64,000 nucleotides of DNA from Cryptomeria japonica (lineage: Eukaryota; Streptophyta; Pinopsida; Cupressales; Cupressaceae): assembly GCF_030272615.1 (NCBI RefSeq), contig NC_081414.1:520680185-520744184 (forward strand), given 5' to 3'. The position numbers were made by a program, and so were the translations under genes. The notes beneath the pieces are model-generated. The model did no database searches and was not told the DNA's origin. It worked only from the letters and a program-made list of their open reading frames with translations. Below, piece after piece: positions 33,538 through 46,141 of the stretch (position 1 is the stretch's first letter; every line of letters starts with the position of its first letter).

Positions 33538-35451
33538 GAAGACTACAATTTTCAGCCTCGCAGATCAGCTTATTTTTATTTTTCTGATTTTTCTATACAG
33601 TTATTGCTAAAACTCATACGTGTTTTCACAAAGGCTCGAACGATAATCTATAGGTCTTGTACAATCCGTGGTGAATTATCGTATGGCTAGGTGAGAATTA
33701 TCATACGATTTTCTGGTTTTTAGTATTAAAAAAGGTTGCATTTTTAGGGTTTTTCTGATTGGATTTTGATGGTACTAATGCTAACCCTGGCTTGTTTTCT
33801 ATCTACCTGAGAGATTTTTTTACAGCCTAACCAGTTTTTTGTAGAACATTTGTCGAATAATATGCCTATCACACAAAAACAATATGACCATTGATTCATT
33901 GTTTTTGCAGGTTTTCTGAGGAGATTCAAGTGAATATCGTGTATTCTTTTAATTCATTTTTTTAGGCACTTAAATTGCTATCTGGTTAATGAACAAATCT
34001 ATCTTTTGTGTTTTAAGAAAAATCTAATAGGTAGGAGAGTATTCTCTTGTCTGCACAGACAATTAGAAATCTAGACCCTCGAAGCTTTTTCTAAGTTTTG
34101 AGATTTGTGTACCTTTAGTGGGCCTATCACAATGGGAAAAAGTAATCACCCAATGAGAACAACCCAAGTGAGTATAGCTAGACCTGAGCATTCCAACTCA
34201 CTATAATAAATAGGCCTTTCATGATTAAAGTATCAGAGGACGGGATTATTTGAGTTTTCTCTTTGAGATCTCTCATATCGAGCATTTTGTAGGGCCTCGT
34301 GGTCTCAATCACGTTTACGTGACTAAAGCTTGTTTCGGTACCTTGTCGGGCTATAGGCCTCAATTATGCTTGCATGACTTCAAGGGGTAACTTCAAACGA
34401 AATTCCTTATTAAGAACTATAAAATAGAGGCTACTCGATTCACCTCTGAAAGGGGGATAATCTTTGTGCAAGAGAGATAGTAACTCTTCCAAGATACTTA
34501 CCATTTCGTGCCCCCATTAGCGTTTGGAATCGGCTAATATGGCATTGAGAATCCACTGCATGAGACTCAGTGGCCGCATTCTAATTAGCTATTGGGTGTG
34601 TACCTGAGTCTGCAAGCAAAGGTTTTCTTCTCTCAGCCAACTTCCATAGGGTTAGCGTGTTGTGCTTGAAGTCATTATACATCTTGTGTGTTTACTATGT
34701 TTTCATCCTTGAAACTAGAATTGAAATACTAAAACTGGAGAAAACAATCAAAAACGTCGAAAAATGCAGTGATCAAAACTGTCTATGTCAGAAACTAGTC
34801 TCTATCCAGTCCTCTGTCGTACGAGTCTGTTTTTTGTCGTCTGGTTATAGACCTATTGTCGTACGAGTCCAAATTCATCCTATTAGTTTGTCATTTGGTC
34901 TTGTCAGAATTGTCGTCTGACCTTTGAAACACTGTCGTACGAGTAATCATTATCCTCACAGATTATCATCTGGAGAACCTTAAATTGTCGTGTGAGTATA
35001 CGCAGCAACTCGTATGAGAAACTGCCTGTAGCATCTGGAACACAGTAAATTATCATCTGGATCAGAATACTCTATCGTACGAATTTCTGATTTTGTCAGT
35101 CTAGAACTTTTTTGTTTGCATACTTTTCCAAAACTATCACACTTGCCTAATTGGTCTATAGTGAGCGTATGTCTGGTCTTTTTTCATCCTAACCATAAAC
35201 AATCTTGATAGTGTACCCCTCTCATTGTGTTGCACGATTTTTTCAATCATCTTTTAGCTAGTTCAATCAACTACTTATCAAACTAAATCAACCTAAGTTA
35301 CTTAGATCATGTCTTATATAGGATAGATCGTTCCTGAAACCAAACTGAGTCTTAGTCACTTCTCTCAAATCACTACATTAAAATGAACAACTAGCTTCAA
35401 TTTGATCTTGACATCTGCATCACGTTTAGCTCTTAGTCACATCAGTTATAA
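33538..35451 (+). other. Gypsy-D leader
   Basis: About 1.9 kb without a supported ORF. From 34797 to 35100 it has a dense series of TCGTACGAG and TCATCTGG-type motifs. A single copy of the block duplicated in Gypsy-A lies near 35300-35380. Confidence 0.6.
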
Positions 35452-37123
35452 ATGCCTATTCAAACCAGAAGTTCTCATAAGAAAGCTGCCAAAGGTAAAG
35501 GATGGTCCTTTTCATTACAAACTAATCCATTCTTTGTAGTAGAACCCATATTTGACAAACCTTCTTCGTCAAATGCACCAATTTTTTATCAACCCTTACC
35601 TCCCATCATGTCTGGAGAAAGGCAAGAAAGAGAAGTTGCTAAACATGATACTTATGAAAGTGATTCCTCATCTAGCAAGTCTGAAGCTTCCGAACCTATA
35701 GACGTTGTTATAAATAATTGTCAAAATGATAAATATTTCTGAAAAATGATGAAAATAATCATGGCTAGAGAAAAAGAAGAGCATTTTCTAGTGCTAGCAA
35801 AACAAGGCGCTAAACTTCCCACTGATTATAACATTGAAACCCTTATCACTAAAGAGGAAGAGATGCCACTAGCATTGGTAAATAAACAATTGCAAGTATT
35901 ATAGACTAAAATCAAAGAAAGATAAGCAAGGATAAATCATCTATGCAATATTCTTTAGACACGATCTTCATGTTCCCATTTGATAAGAACCTTCACATGC
36001 CTCCATTTCCTTCAAGAGTGGAAATTCCTAAGTTTAACAAATATGATGGTAACGCAAATCCTCAAGACCATGTCAGATAATTTTGTGCTTTATGTATGGA
36101 GTTCATGCACGAATAGACATATCTCATGCGCCTTTTCCTGAGGAGTTTAGGAGGATAAGCTATGGAATGGTTTTCAAACCTACCTATAGGAATTAATTCT
36201 TTTGAGGAATTAGTCGAATTGTTTCTCCAATAATACTCCTATAACATTTGTCATCCAGTCACTATGATCGATCTTTGCAATATAAAATAGAAAATGGGGG
36301 AACCTTTTCTTACTTTTCTTCAATGTTGGAGAAAGATGTTCTCTAGATATTCACGGCCTATTCCAGAATCTGAGAAGATGGACATCTTTGTCAATAACCT
36401 GATCCTTAAATTGAAATACAATATCCAAATGCAAGTATACCTTTCATTCAACAAAATGGTAGATAGTGCCCTCAAAATGGAAGATGTTCTTATAAGGAAA
36501 GGAGATATATCACTTTGGAAAGAAACACGGTAAGGTTCTAGTTCCAAGAGAAGAATAAATACTGGAAATACAGTAAAGATAACAATAGAAATATTGTTAA
36601 TGATGGAGTGGTGGACACTGTGAAATCAAAATCAAAACCCAAAATATTTAATCTAGCTAGCAGCACAAAAGCCCTCAAAGTAGTTGAAACTACTGCAGAA
36701 AACCCTCCTAAGAAATCAAAAGAGTGGTTTAAACAGAAGCTTTGGCTTTCAAATCCTAAACGCGATTTCACTCCTTTGGAAGAATCGTATGAATCAGATC
36801 TTAAGACTTTATTAGCAAATGATCTAATCATATTGTCTGACAAATCTAGACCATATGATCCAGAAGTTAAACCCAAATGGTGGAGGGAAAACGAGTATTG
36901 TGAATATCATCAAAACAAGGGTCATATAACAAACAACTGCATGAAACTCAAACATGAGATTCAAGACCTCATCGATGCTAGAAAAATTGTTGTTGGAAAT
37001 CACATGACTAATGCTGATCACAAAGCCTTCAAGATCCTTTACCTTCTTATGAACAAGGTGATTCCTCAAAATCCAAGGGAGGTGCCAAAGTCAATTACAC
37101 CTACGCCAACAATGACAATGTGA
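35452..37123 (+). pseudogene. Gypsy-D gag
   Basis: Starts MPIQTRSSHKK, the same as Gypsy-A, which fixes the start. The N-terminal part is Ser-rich and acidic (to about 35740). The capsid core, with stops, runs to about 36530 (MGEPFLTFLQCWRKMFSRYS near 36294 and PESEKMDIFVNNL). The C-terminal part at 36608-37123 contains DFTPLEESY near 36770 and YCEYHQNKGHITNNC near 36900, a C-x2-H-x4-H-x4-C zinc motif typical of this group, then LKHEIQDLID. Gag forms the RNA-containing particle. Confidence 0.8.
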
Positions 37124-37334
37124 TCAACATGATTGAATCTTCCCAATCTAAGTATTTTAACATGATCATAGTCAAAGATAAACAAAAAAAATACAAACTA
37201 CAAATGTTGTAACCCGCGCTTAAAAGAAGGTTACTCTCAAAGGAGCTAGTTCCTCAACTCCTGATCAAACAACATCAAACCTACTGACTTCTTCAAATAG
37301 ACAACCAGATAAGATCATGGCTACATCTAAGTAG

Positions 37335-38000
37335 TTGGCTTCATCATCCTCTCCTGGTTACAGCATTGTGGAACAATTAAAACAAACCATCACTCAAATC
37401 TCCATTTTTGAACTGCTTAAGATCTCTTCTGCTCATAGAGAGATCCTAGACAAATCTTTGCTCACTACTAACATCCCTAAAGATTTAGATCTAGATCAGT
37501 TTCAATCTATGGTGGGTCACTTGACTTCACCTCATTAACTCACCTTCTTTGAAGAACATGATAATTCACTAAATCATCCGCATAACAAGCCATTACATAT
37601 CGAAGCTATGATCCATAAACACCAAGTCAAATGTGTTTTGATAGATGGAGGCTTTGGGTTGAATATTTGTACCTATAATTTACTAGCACAGTTAGGATTT
37701 TCTGAACATGTCATTGATCTAGCAAAGAAAATAATAATCAAATCTTATAATGAAGAAGAGAGAACCTCTAAAGGTCTGGTACTATTACTGATTAGGGTAG
37801 GACCTATGGAGATGTTATGTTTTAGGCACTTGACCTTCCTCTTTCATACAACATCTTGTTGGGTAGGCCATGGATTCATGAAATGAAAGTAGTACCATCT
37901 ACATGTCATCGATGCTTAAATTTCTTTATAATGGAGTTGAAGTCAGTATTCTTGTTGATACAAGTTACACCTGTAGTGCATTGAAATAGTGTATTGATAC
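37335..38000 (+). pseudogene. Gypsy-D protease region
   Basis: The segment 37335-37538 (YSIVEQLKQTITQISIFELL) is the conserved linker before the protease. At 37608-37886 the retropepsin core reads VLIDGGFGLNICTYNLLAQL, with the active site D-G-G in place of D-T/S-G, followed by LTFLFHTTSCWVGHGFM in a shifted frame, matching the LGRPWIH part. Stops and a frameshift are present. Confidence 0.7.
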
Positions 38001-38309
38001 CTTTATTCCTCATAACAGAGTAGCCTCTACAGCTGAAGGTTCAGAAACTTTGATGAAAGACTTAGAAAAGAAATTGAAAATCACAGGTACTAGCATGGAT
38101 ACAAGATAGAACTTGTACTTTCACTAATGTCTCTTCCTCCATCGCCAAGATAGTCTCAAAAACCATCTAAGGCTATGAAGCCACAAACTTGAACTCCAAA
38201 TGTCATTTATGATGGTATTTTTGTGTATTCCTCTACTTCCCTTGCAGATCAAACAGAAGATGAGGTTGTTCTCAAATGGCTTTTCAAAGAAGATAGTGAA
38301 AACAAATAA

Positions 38310-38681
38310 GTGCAACACGATGAGATTTCCCTTGAACAATATCGTCTAGGCTATAAGATGATTCAATGCATGGGATATTCAGGTACCGGTCCTCTAGGCA
38401 AGCGTCAAGAAGGAATTTTTGAACCTATTAAGCTACAAACTAAGTCTACAAATGATAAATTTAGACTTGGATACCATTTAGAGGAGTCATCAGATCAAAA
38501 ACATACTTCTCATAATCAATCTAAGTGGAGAAAAAATATACTACATCAAACATCATGCGAAGAAAACACTCAACAAACTCAGGAAGAGTATGAGAAAGAA
38601 CAAGAAAAACTGGCAATCAAGAGAGAAATAGCTTGTCATCAAGTTCCAATTGTATTAGTAGTAAAACTACAAGGAATATAA
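38310..38681 (+). CDS. Gypsy-D G-patch domain
   Basis: GYKMIQCMGYSGTGPLGKRQ near 38348-38407, followed by EGIFEPI and RLGY, fits the G-patch pattern (conserved Gly/aromatic positions followed by G-x-G-x-L-G). It lies between protease and RT. G-patch domains bind RNA or helicases; some retroelement polyproteins carry one next to the protease. The frame is open for 123 codons. Position suggests it was part of the polyprotein. Confidence 0.75.
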   Translation: MQHDEISLEQYRLGYKMIQCMGYSGTGPLGKRQEGIFEPIKLQTKSTNDKFRLGYHLEESSDQKHTSHNQSKWRKNILHQTSCEENTQQTQEEYEKEQEKLAIKREIACHQVPIVLVVKLQGI

Positions 38682-39879
38682 ATCCCAAAAGATATGAGAG
38701 AAGAGATGGAAGTAATTAAAGAATTGTTTGCACCACTGAACATTCCAGTCACATACATAGGAAGAATACATGTAGATGATTCAGAAACATACTCAAATGA
38801 GTATGAATGGGGTCCAAAACCTTTATCAGATGCATCTACTGAAGAAACTCTTGAAGAACCTAGTGATATCATTTATGAAGCACAAGAGATAGTGCTCTTG
38901 TCATTAGTCTAGAATAAGTTGAATGGAAAAGATGACAGAGACTAACAGAGTCATCAAGGTTATGTCAACAGGTATGTCAACTACAAGTGATAATTGAACC
39001 AAATCACAAAGGAACTTGCAGCATCAAAGATGTAGATATTGATACTATAGATGCTTTCACTAAGCCACTTGAAGAAGATTCAGAGGCTTCATCTTCTAAC
39101 TCTGATCACTCTGAAATAAGATCTATTTATGACATTACCTATTCGACACCAAACTATGACTACTTCATCATGAATGTCAAAACTCTATCTGATGAACCTG
39201 TTACTATCGAACCACGATATGTAGTCCAGTCCAAAGTAGAGGATGATGCTAGTGGTAGGTCTGCTAGGTTAGATCCCCTAAATACTAACATAAGATTTTA
39301 TAATCATTTTCTAACTCTTCCTGGTCTTGAGATGCTTACGCAAGGTAGTCTTCTAGAACTCAACTTGTTGGTCTGAGGTTATGATGACAATACCGTGAAT
39401 TCCCTTGAACCTGTTAATTTTGCATCACTGGTACATCCTGAGCTTATTAATTGTACTCACCAAGATCAACCTTTGAATATACCTATGTTTGCCAATGACT
39501 ATACATTAGCCTATTATCTTAATGCAATTGAAAAAATGGACTCTTCCACTAGTGAACAAAGTGAGAACATGACAGTAGCAGATGCCAAGTTTCTTACTCG
39601 CAAAAATCAAATAAAGAAAAATAAGAGTTCTGATGGTGAAAACCACATTGTGGTAGTGTCAGAATCAAAAATTGTAAAAATAAAGGATGTACCTAATGGT
39701 GAAAACCTCTTTGAGGTGCCTGAAGGTGAGATACTTCACATTTTCCTGATTACTTTCAAGAGCAATCATCAGTGCTAATTGAACCTACACAACCAGTAAA
39801 CATTGGAACAGAAGAAGCTCAACACACCATACATGTAGCTCAATCCTTGTCAACCGAAGAACTAAAAGAATATGTTGAT
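38682..39879 (+). pseudogene. Gypsy-D linker between G-patch and RT
   Basis: Frames at 38694-38912, 38987-39376 and 39395-39778 are acidic and Ser-rich, with stops between them. No domain recognised. It includes duplicated GENHIVVV/GENLFEV phrases near 39640-39720. Probably the unstructured spacer of the polyprotein. Confidence 0.5.
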
Positions 39880-41215
39880 TTCTTCACGGAAAAGAAGATC
39901 AACTTTGCATGGACATATGCTGATATGCCGAGTCTAGATCCTAACCTCATAATGCATCATCTCTCTATCACTCCCAGAGTTAAACCTATTAAGTAAAAAC
40001 TCTGAAAAATGCATCCTCATGTTGCATTACTTGTTAAGGCTGAGCTATAAAAATTACTAAAAGTTGGATTCATCAGAGCAATTGATTATGTTGAGTGGAT
40101 ATCTAATATTGTACCTATTTCCAAACCTGACAAATCAATACGTGTTTGCACATATTTCAAAGATTTAAATAAAGCTTGTCCAAAAGATGATTTTTCACTG
40201 CCCAACATAGACATGATAGTGGACATGACTGTTGGCTATGAAATGTACTCTCTATTGGATGGTTTTTTCCAGATACAATCATATCAAAATTGCACCTAAG
40301 GATCAAGAGAAAATAGCATTCACCTGTGCATGGGGAACCTTCTGCTGGAACGTAATGCCCTTTGGCTTAAAGAATGCAGGGGCTACTTATCAAAGAGTTG
40401 TAACAACAATTTTTCATGATATGATGCACAAAAACATGGAGGACTATGTCGATGATACTCTAGTCAAATCTATGAAAAGATCAACACATCTATCAAAACT
40501 AGGTCTAATATTAGATAGGATGGAAAAATTCAAACTCAGATTAAATCCCAAGAAAAGTGCATTTGGAGTCACATCTAGCAAGCTCCAAGGATATATTATT
40601 TCAGCAAAAGGAAATGAAGTGGATCCAGAAAAATTTAAAGCTATAATGGAAATGCCACCTCCAAAGAATGTCAACCAAATGAGAAGTTTACAAGGGCAGC
40701 TCCAATCAATAAGACACTTCATCTCTCAGCTAGCAGATAAGGCTCAACCATTCACAAAGGCATTACGGAAAGGAGTTAACTACAACTGGGTTGAAGATTG
40801 TGAACATCACCTGAAGAAGATCAAGGAATATCTTTCTAATACACCTATATTGATGCCACCAATTCAAGGCAAGCCCTTGATTCTCTACATATCAGCTACT
40901 GATACATCACTTGGGACACTTTTGACACAACAAGATGAGAATAAAAGGAAAAGAGCTATATACTATATCAGTAGGACCTTAGTGTCCTATGAGATGAACT
41001 ATACTATCATAGAGAAAGCTTGTTTGGCATCAGTATTTGCATCACATAAATTAAGACACTACATGCTAGCACATTCTATCAAATCGGTGGCTAAGATTTA
41101 TCCGCTCAAATCCCTTCTAAGCAAAGAAACACTTACAGGGAGATTGGCTAAATGGGTCATGGTTCTTAAAGAATTTGATATTGAATATATAGAACACAAA
41201 GCTATTAAAGGATAG
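39880..41215 (+). pseudogene. Gypsy-D reverse transcriptase and RNase H
   Basis: The pre-RT segment INFAWTYADMPSLDPNLIMH (near 39900) is followed after stops by ISNIVPISKPDKSIRVCTYF and DLNKACPKDDFSLPN. The main frame 40232-41215 (327 codons) has AWGTFCWNVMPFGLKNAGAT, EDYVDDTLVKS (catalytic YVDD near 40445) and LRLNPKKSAFGV, then the linked RNase H (LYISATDTSLGTLLTQQDE near 40885) and a connection segment ending LKEFDIEYIEHKAIKG. One stop near 41215 separates it from the second RNase H. A frameshift and stops precede 40232. Confidence 0.85.
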
Positions 41216-41263
41216 GTTATTGCAAATCAACTTATTGATGCTCCACTTAAAGATAATCAACCT

Positions 41264-41893
41264 TTGCATATGGAGTTTCTAGATGAATCCATCATGTACC
41301 TTACTCAGGGATCCTGGAAAATGTTCTTTAACGGATCTTTCACTCAACAAAGTTCTGGTACCGGAATACTTTTTATCACTCCCCTAAGATATTCAATCCC
41401 AAAGGCGTACAAGATTATTTTTCCTTGTACCAACAATATTGTAGAATATGAAGCCTTGGTAAATGGAATCAAGTTGGCTATCGAATGGAAGGTTGTTGAG
41501 CTATACATCTATGGAGACTCTCAGTTGATAATCAATCAGATCAATGATATATATCAGACTTGGGATTAGAAATTGATGCCCTATAAAAGAATGGTTGAGG
41601 ACCTCAAGAAATACTTTACCTTTGTATCATTTCAACAGATTTCTAGATCAGCAAATAGAGCAATAGATGCTATGGCTACCTTGGCATCTATACCACAGCT
41701 ACAAGAATTTGAGTTCTGCCATGAATTCCTAGTGGAAGAATTACATTGTCTTGCTTATGATTCCCCTGAGTCCCAGATGGTCTGCTCTATCATTGGACAT
41801 GATTCATCTCGCTATAGCCACATTTACTCTTACTTACATGACCAAATTATCCGTACTAATCTTACCTATAATGAGAAAAGAACCCTAATCTAA
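41264..41893 (+). pseudogene. Gypsy-D additional RNase H
   Basis: MFFNGSFTQQSSGTGILFIT (the first catalytic Asp position reads Asn), NNIVEYEALVNGI (Glu present) and YIYGDSQLIINQ (Asp present), then a stop at 41567 and a tail with ANRAIDAMATLASIPQ. This is the second RNase H of the Tat-type group, set between the first RNase H and integrase. Confidence 0.75.
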
Positions 41894-42996
41894 AATGCTT
41901 CACGATATGCCATCATCGCTAATAATCTATATAGGCGAGGTTTGGATAGTACTTTGCTTAGGTGTCTAGAAACTGAAGATTCCCAACGCGCATTATCTAA
42001 AGTCCATGAAGGTATTTGTGGATCTCATTCAAACGGTCTTACTCTGGCTTGGAAACTTCTAAGGGTTGGCTACTACTAGACAAATATGGAAAAATATGCT
42101 ATAAAATTTGCTAAAACTTGTGAGAAGTGTCAGCTACATGATAATCTCATACATGCTCCAACAAGGGATCTAATACCTTTCATCACACATTGGCCTTTTC
42201 AACAATGGGTGTTTGACCTCATTGGCCAAATCTATCTTGCATCATCTAATGGACACAAGATAATCATAACTGACAATGAGTACTTCACTAAGTGGGTTGA
42301 AGCGATTCCACTAATCAAAGCAACCGGTAAACAAGTAGCAATGTTCATCCTTAACTATATCATCTGCAGGTATGGGATACCTTATTCAATTCTAACTAAC
42401 AATGGGGGAAATTCAAAAACAAAGATCTAGATGAGCTCTGTGAAAAGTTCAAAATCAAACAACACTAGTCATCCATATACTACTCTCAAGGTAAAGGACA
42501 AGTTGAAGGATCTAGCTAAAATCTGCTGACTATATTGCACAAGTATAAGAACACCTACTAGGGCTATACCTTTTTCTTTGGTGTATAGATCCAAAGCAGT
42601 CTTGCCTATTGAGGTGGAAATGCCTTCTTCGAGAGTTTCTTTGCAAGGTTTTATTATTGATGAAGAGTACAAAATATCAACATTGCAAGAACTCGAGTTA
42701 CTTGATGAACGTCAGAAGTAGCCATTGATCATCTGAGATCATACCAAAAGAGAATGTCTAGAGGTTATAACAAGAAAGTTCAAAAAAGAGAATTTCAGGT
42801 TGGTGACCTTGTTTTGAGAGAGAATCCTAAAAATCAACAGTTTCAAGACAACAAAGGGAAGTTTGAACCCAACTGGCTGGCTCCCTACATTATTACTGCA
42901 GTCTTTGGCTCTAGTGCTTATCAACTCTCAACATCAAAAGGAGAACAGTTTCGTGAACCAATCAACACCATCCACTTGAAGAAATTCTTCACTTAG
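41894..42996 (+). pseudogene. Gypsy-D integrase
   Basis: VHEGICGSHSNG near 42000 and CEKCQ near 42120 form the HHCC zinc site. WVFDLIGQI near 42205 has the first Asp; LTNNGG near 42400 has Asn at the second Asp; GQVEGSS near 42500 keeps the Glu. The tail 42754-42996 has FQVGDLVLRENPKNQQFQDN and APYIITAV, the C-terminal DNA-binding part, ending HLKKFFT. Confidence 0.8.
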
Positions 42997-44235
42997 TATT
43001 CTCTTCTCCAACAACCTGTACAACTAAAAAGTACTGAAAAAACCCTAAAAAATCAAACAAAAAAAAAAATCAAATGCCTTGGTGAAAACCTGGTAAACAG
43101 GCACCTTGGTAGTAAAAAAAAAGAAAGGATCTTTTCCAAGCAAGTGAAAACATGGTAAACAAGCACCTCTTGTACTCAAGCGCTCCATCTATCAACGCAA
43201 ATTTGGCATTTCATGTTTTCATTCCCACTTTCCTGCATCTTTGCTTTCACTTGTACATATCTTTTAGTCACTTTTGTGACATACTGGTTCTTTTGGAACC
43301 CTCATGGCTTGAAACCAATCAACGTTCTTGATAGGGAGGACCCTAAATTGCTTGAGTCAGCTTGACTCACTCCAAGGCTTTCTTCCTAGCCTAACCCAGG
43401 AATGCTCCTCTCTCTATTCCCCTAATCCACTCTAGGTCCTCACTACCGAGGTTTGATACTTTGCTCTTTGTGAATTCACCTTCATAAATCCACCAACTCA
43501 CTAATCCACCGAATCTCACCAGACACCTTGTAGGGTTTTCTCTACCATGGATTATACCTACAACTTCTCCAAAGTTGTTTCGTCTCATACTTAGATCCTT
43601 CCTCTTATTGATCCCATCTTCCCTTGGTGTGAGGCTAATATCCTAGACTTCGGTCTACCCTGCAAATGATTCCTCTTGGTCACTGATACCTAGCCAGGCT
43701 ATCATCAAGCTCACCTAGGGCCAGTTTGTTGAAACGGCTGACGCCATTCCCTGGTCTGCTACATATAGAACTCTACTGTACATGGCTATCTCTTCTTGAC
43801 AACCTCCAATGGTCATGTGGATCCCACGATGGAGAATCAAGATAGAGCCATGTTTATACTACTTGTCACCAACAGAAAATAAGAAGATAAAGACAACATT
43901 ATCTACAAAGCCGAGCTTGGAACGACTTCAAAACTAGAACTCACAAAACGTAGAAGAAAAACATCTACTCTATCTACACTAGCATCTAAAGAATTAAGCC
44001 ATTATTTACAGTTTACAAACACAAATTGAACTCTGAGAAAGAAACAAGGAAACGGTCTTCAAATTGTTATTCAAAAGATGTACTTTGTTCTTCATGGAAT
44101 CGAATTCATCCAACCTCCTTCTAACCTCTTTACAAAATTCCCTTTGGGTCTTTTATAGCCTCTATGACATGTCATGAAACATCCCTAACGAACGAGGTCG
44201 AACTCAACAAAATTGGTTTCCTGCTATAACTGTCT
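42997..44235 (+). other. Gypsy-D 3' region, first part
   Basis: No gene. Near 43078-43166 a GTGAAAACCTGGTAAACAGG unit occurs twice. A poly-A-rich stretch (43020-43070) follows the integrase. Frames here have no recognised domain. Confidence 0.5.
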
Positions 44236-44780
44236 TTCAACCTCCATCGAGTCATCGGGTTAGCACCGTAACACTTATCCTGATGTTTGATGGTGGTTTA
44301 CAACTCACTTGTTTTTCTATCGGGTCATCGGAGTAGCCTCAAAACACTTACTTTGATGTCCGATGACATTTCACACATTGTGCACTTTCACATTGGTTTC
44401 CATCGGGTCATCGGGTTAGCATCCAGACATTCTTGTCGATGGCCGATGGTGCGCTCCACTTCCTCATTGGGTTATCAACGTAGCTCCCAACATGTTATGT
44501 CGATAGCCGATAATGCACTCCACACAGTATACTTTCCCATCAAGTCATTGGGTTAGCATCGAACATGTCTTGCTGATACCCAATGGCTCCACTCCGAACT
44601 CACTCCGCTGGAGACCTCATTGGGCTATCGGGGTAGGGTGAAACCGGTCCCGCCGATAGCCGATGGGTCCACTCCAGTCTTATGCCTACTCATCGAGGCA
44701 TCAGGATAGGGTAAAACCAGTTATTCCAATGGCCGATGGTTGCACTCCACATGTTGGCGGTGTCATCGGGGTAAGTATAG
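44236..44780. repeat. Minisatellite in Gypsy-D, unit 65-85 bp
   Basis: About seven divergent units, each starting with a variant of CATCGGGTCATCGGGTTAGC and continuing to a variant of TCGATGGCCGATGG then a CTCCAC run. Unit starts are near 44240, 44321, 44401, 44465, 44540, 44617 and 44690, with a partial unit at 44762. It is more GC-rich than its surroundings. Confidence 0.75.
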
Positions 44781-46141
44781 CCAATACATGAAATTTTGAA
44801 AAGAAGTCAAAAAGCACTCCAAGCTCCAAATAGAAAACCTAATGGACTAGAACCAGTCCTTTTGCCAAAATTGAAAAGGGTATTTTCTCACCCTTAGGTG
44901 CTCCTGCACTAGTCCTAGTCTTAGGGTTATCGACTAATCTAATCTAAATGTCCTAAGCAGTTTAACCAAGTCATTTTTTGTTAGTAGTACCAGGTCATCC
45001 AATCCAAGTCATTCACATGTCCCCTATCCACTACAAATTTTTATCACTGAGTAAACAAGCAAAACAAGACTACTAAAAATAATCACTAAATTGTTTGAGA
45101 TATGATTGAAATTTTCTTTTTATGTTGTCATTTAATTTGTTTTTTTATTATTATTCCCTCTGAGTAACTCGAGGAAGTCTATCTTGACTAAGAGGAGCAA
45201 GGATTAGGGGCATAATATTTTTCTTTGTTTTCTGCTTGTAGGAATGATTCTGATGTGGAAACATCTAATCAGCTAGGTGTCTATCATAAGTGCCTTCACA
45301 TCAAGGTAAAATTGCCACACATACCTCGACTCTTCTTATTTGTATGCTACAGGGAGGTTGGAGTCATTTCTTTGTCTGTTTTGAGGGAATTTCTTTAATG
45401 TGCAATCTGGATTCATGCATAATTTGTCCAAGGATATGAATGATAAAAAGGTCATTGCAGACAAGATAATCAATAGTTGCATATAAAAAGGAAGGAACTA
45501 TGTTTTGCTTGCTGTGTTTGTAAAATTTCAATGATTATAATTAAGCATACCAAATCCAGTGACTAAGTTTAGGTTGCATTCATTCTAAAATTTTATGCAT
45601 TTCAAGTGACTTCGGCATGATAACAATGATCTCTTTATCTTATGAATGAGAGTTTGAAGCAATCATCATTTCTCGGCCAAGTGGTACCTTTTTCTTTTTC
45701 ATCATTATCTCTCCAATCGAGTACTTGTGTATTGAGATGTTAGCTGGATACATGAGCATTTTATATAGATTCATAAATTTCATTATATATTTATTTGCAT
45801 TCATATTATTGCATGAAAAATAAACATTTACATTACTCGTTACTCATTTTTATCATTTATTTGCATATGAAAAAGGAAAAAAAAAATCCATATTCATCTC
45901 CATTACATACATATGTACTGAAAACATATGCATACATGTAGAATAAAGCATGTAAAAAGACATCTCATAATCAATCAACACAAGTACGATGAAATCAAAA
46001 CAAGAGCTCGTATATCTCATCATAATCTCAGTGTCTAAGAGTACAAATGATATCAACTATCATACACAATGTCTCATCGAAGAAAGAATCGTATAAGCTA
46101 CAAAAATGGGGTATATAACAAAATCTAGGAGGTATATAAAT
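44781..46141. other. Gypsy-D 3' region, 3' of the antisense gene
   Basis: No supported gene. On the minus strand it follows the PMD stop at 46142-46144 and is rich in AATAAA-like signals near 45780-45860, compatible with the 3' end of that antisense transcript. Confidence 0.4.

Noticed and set aside
44236-44780. Possible CRISPR-like array of spaced repeats
   Set aside because: Units are divergent, 65-85 bp and directly adjacent, in a eukaryotic retroelement; it is a minisatellite.
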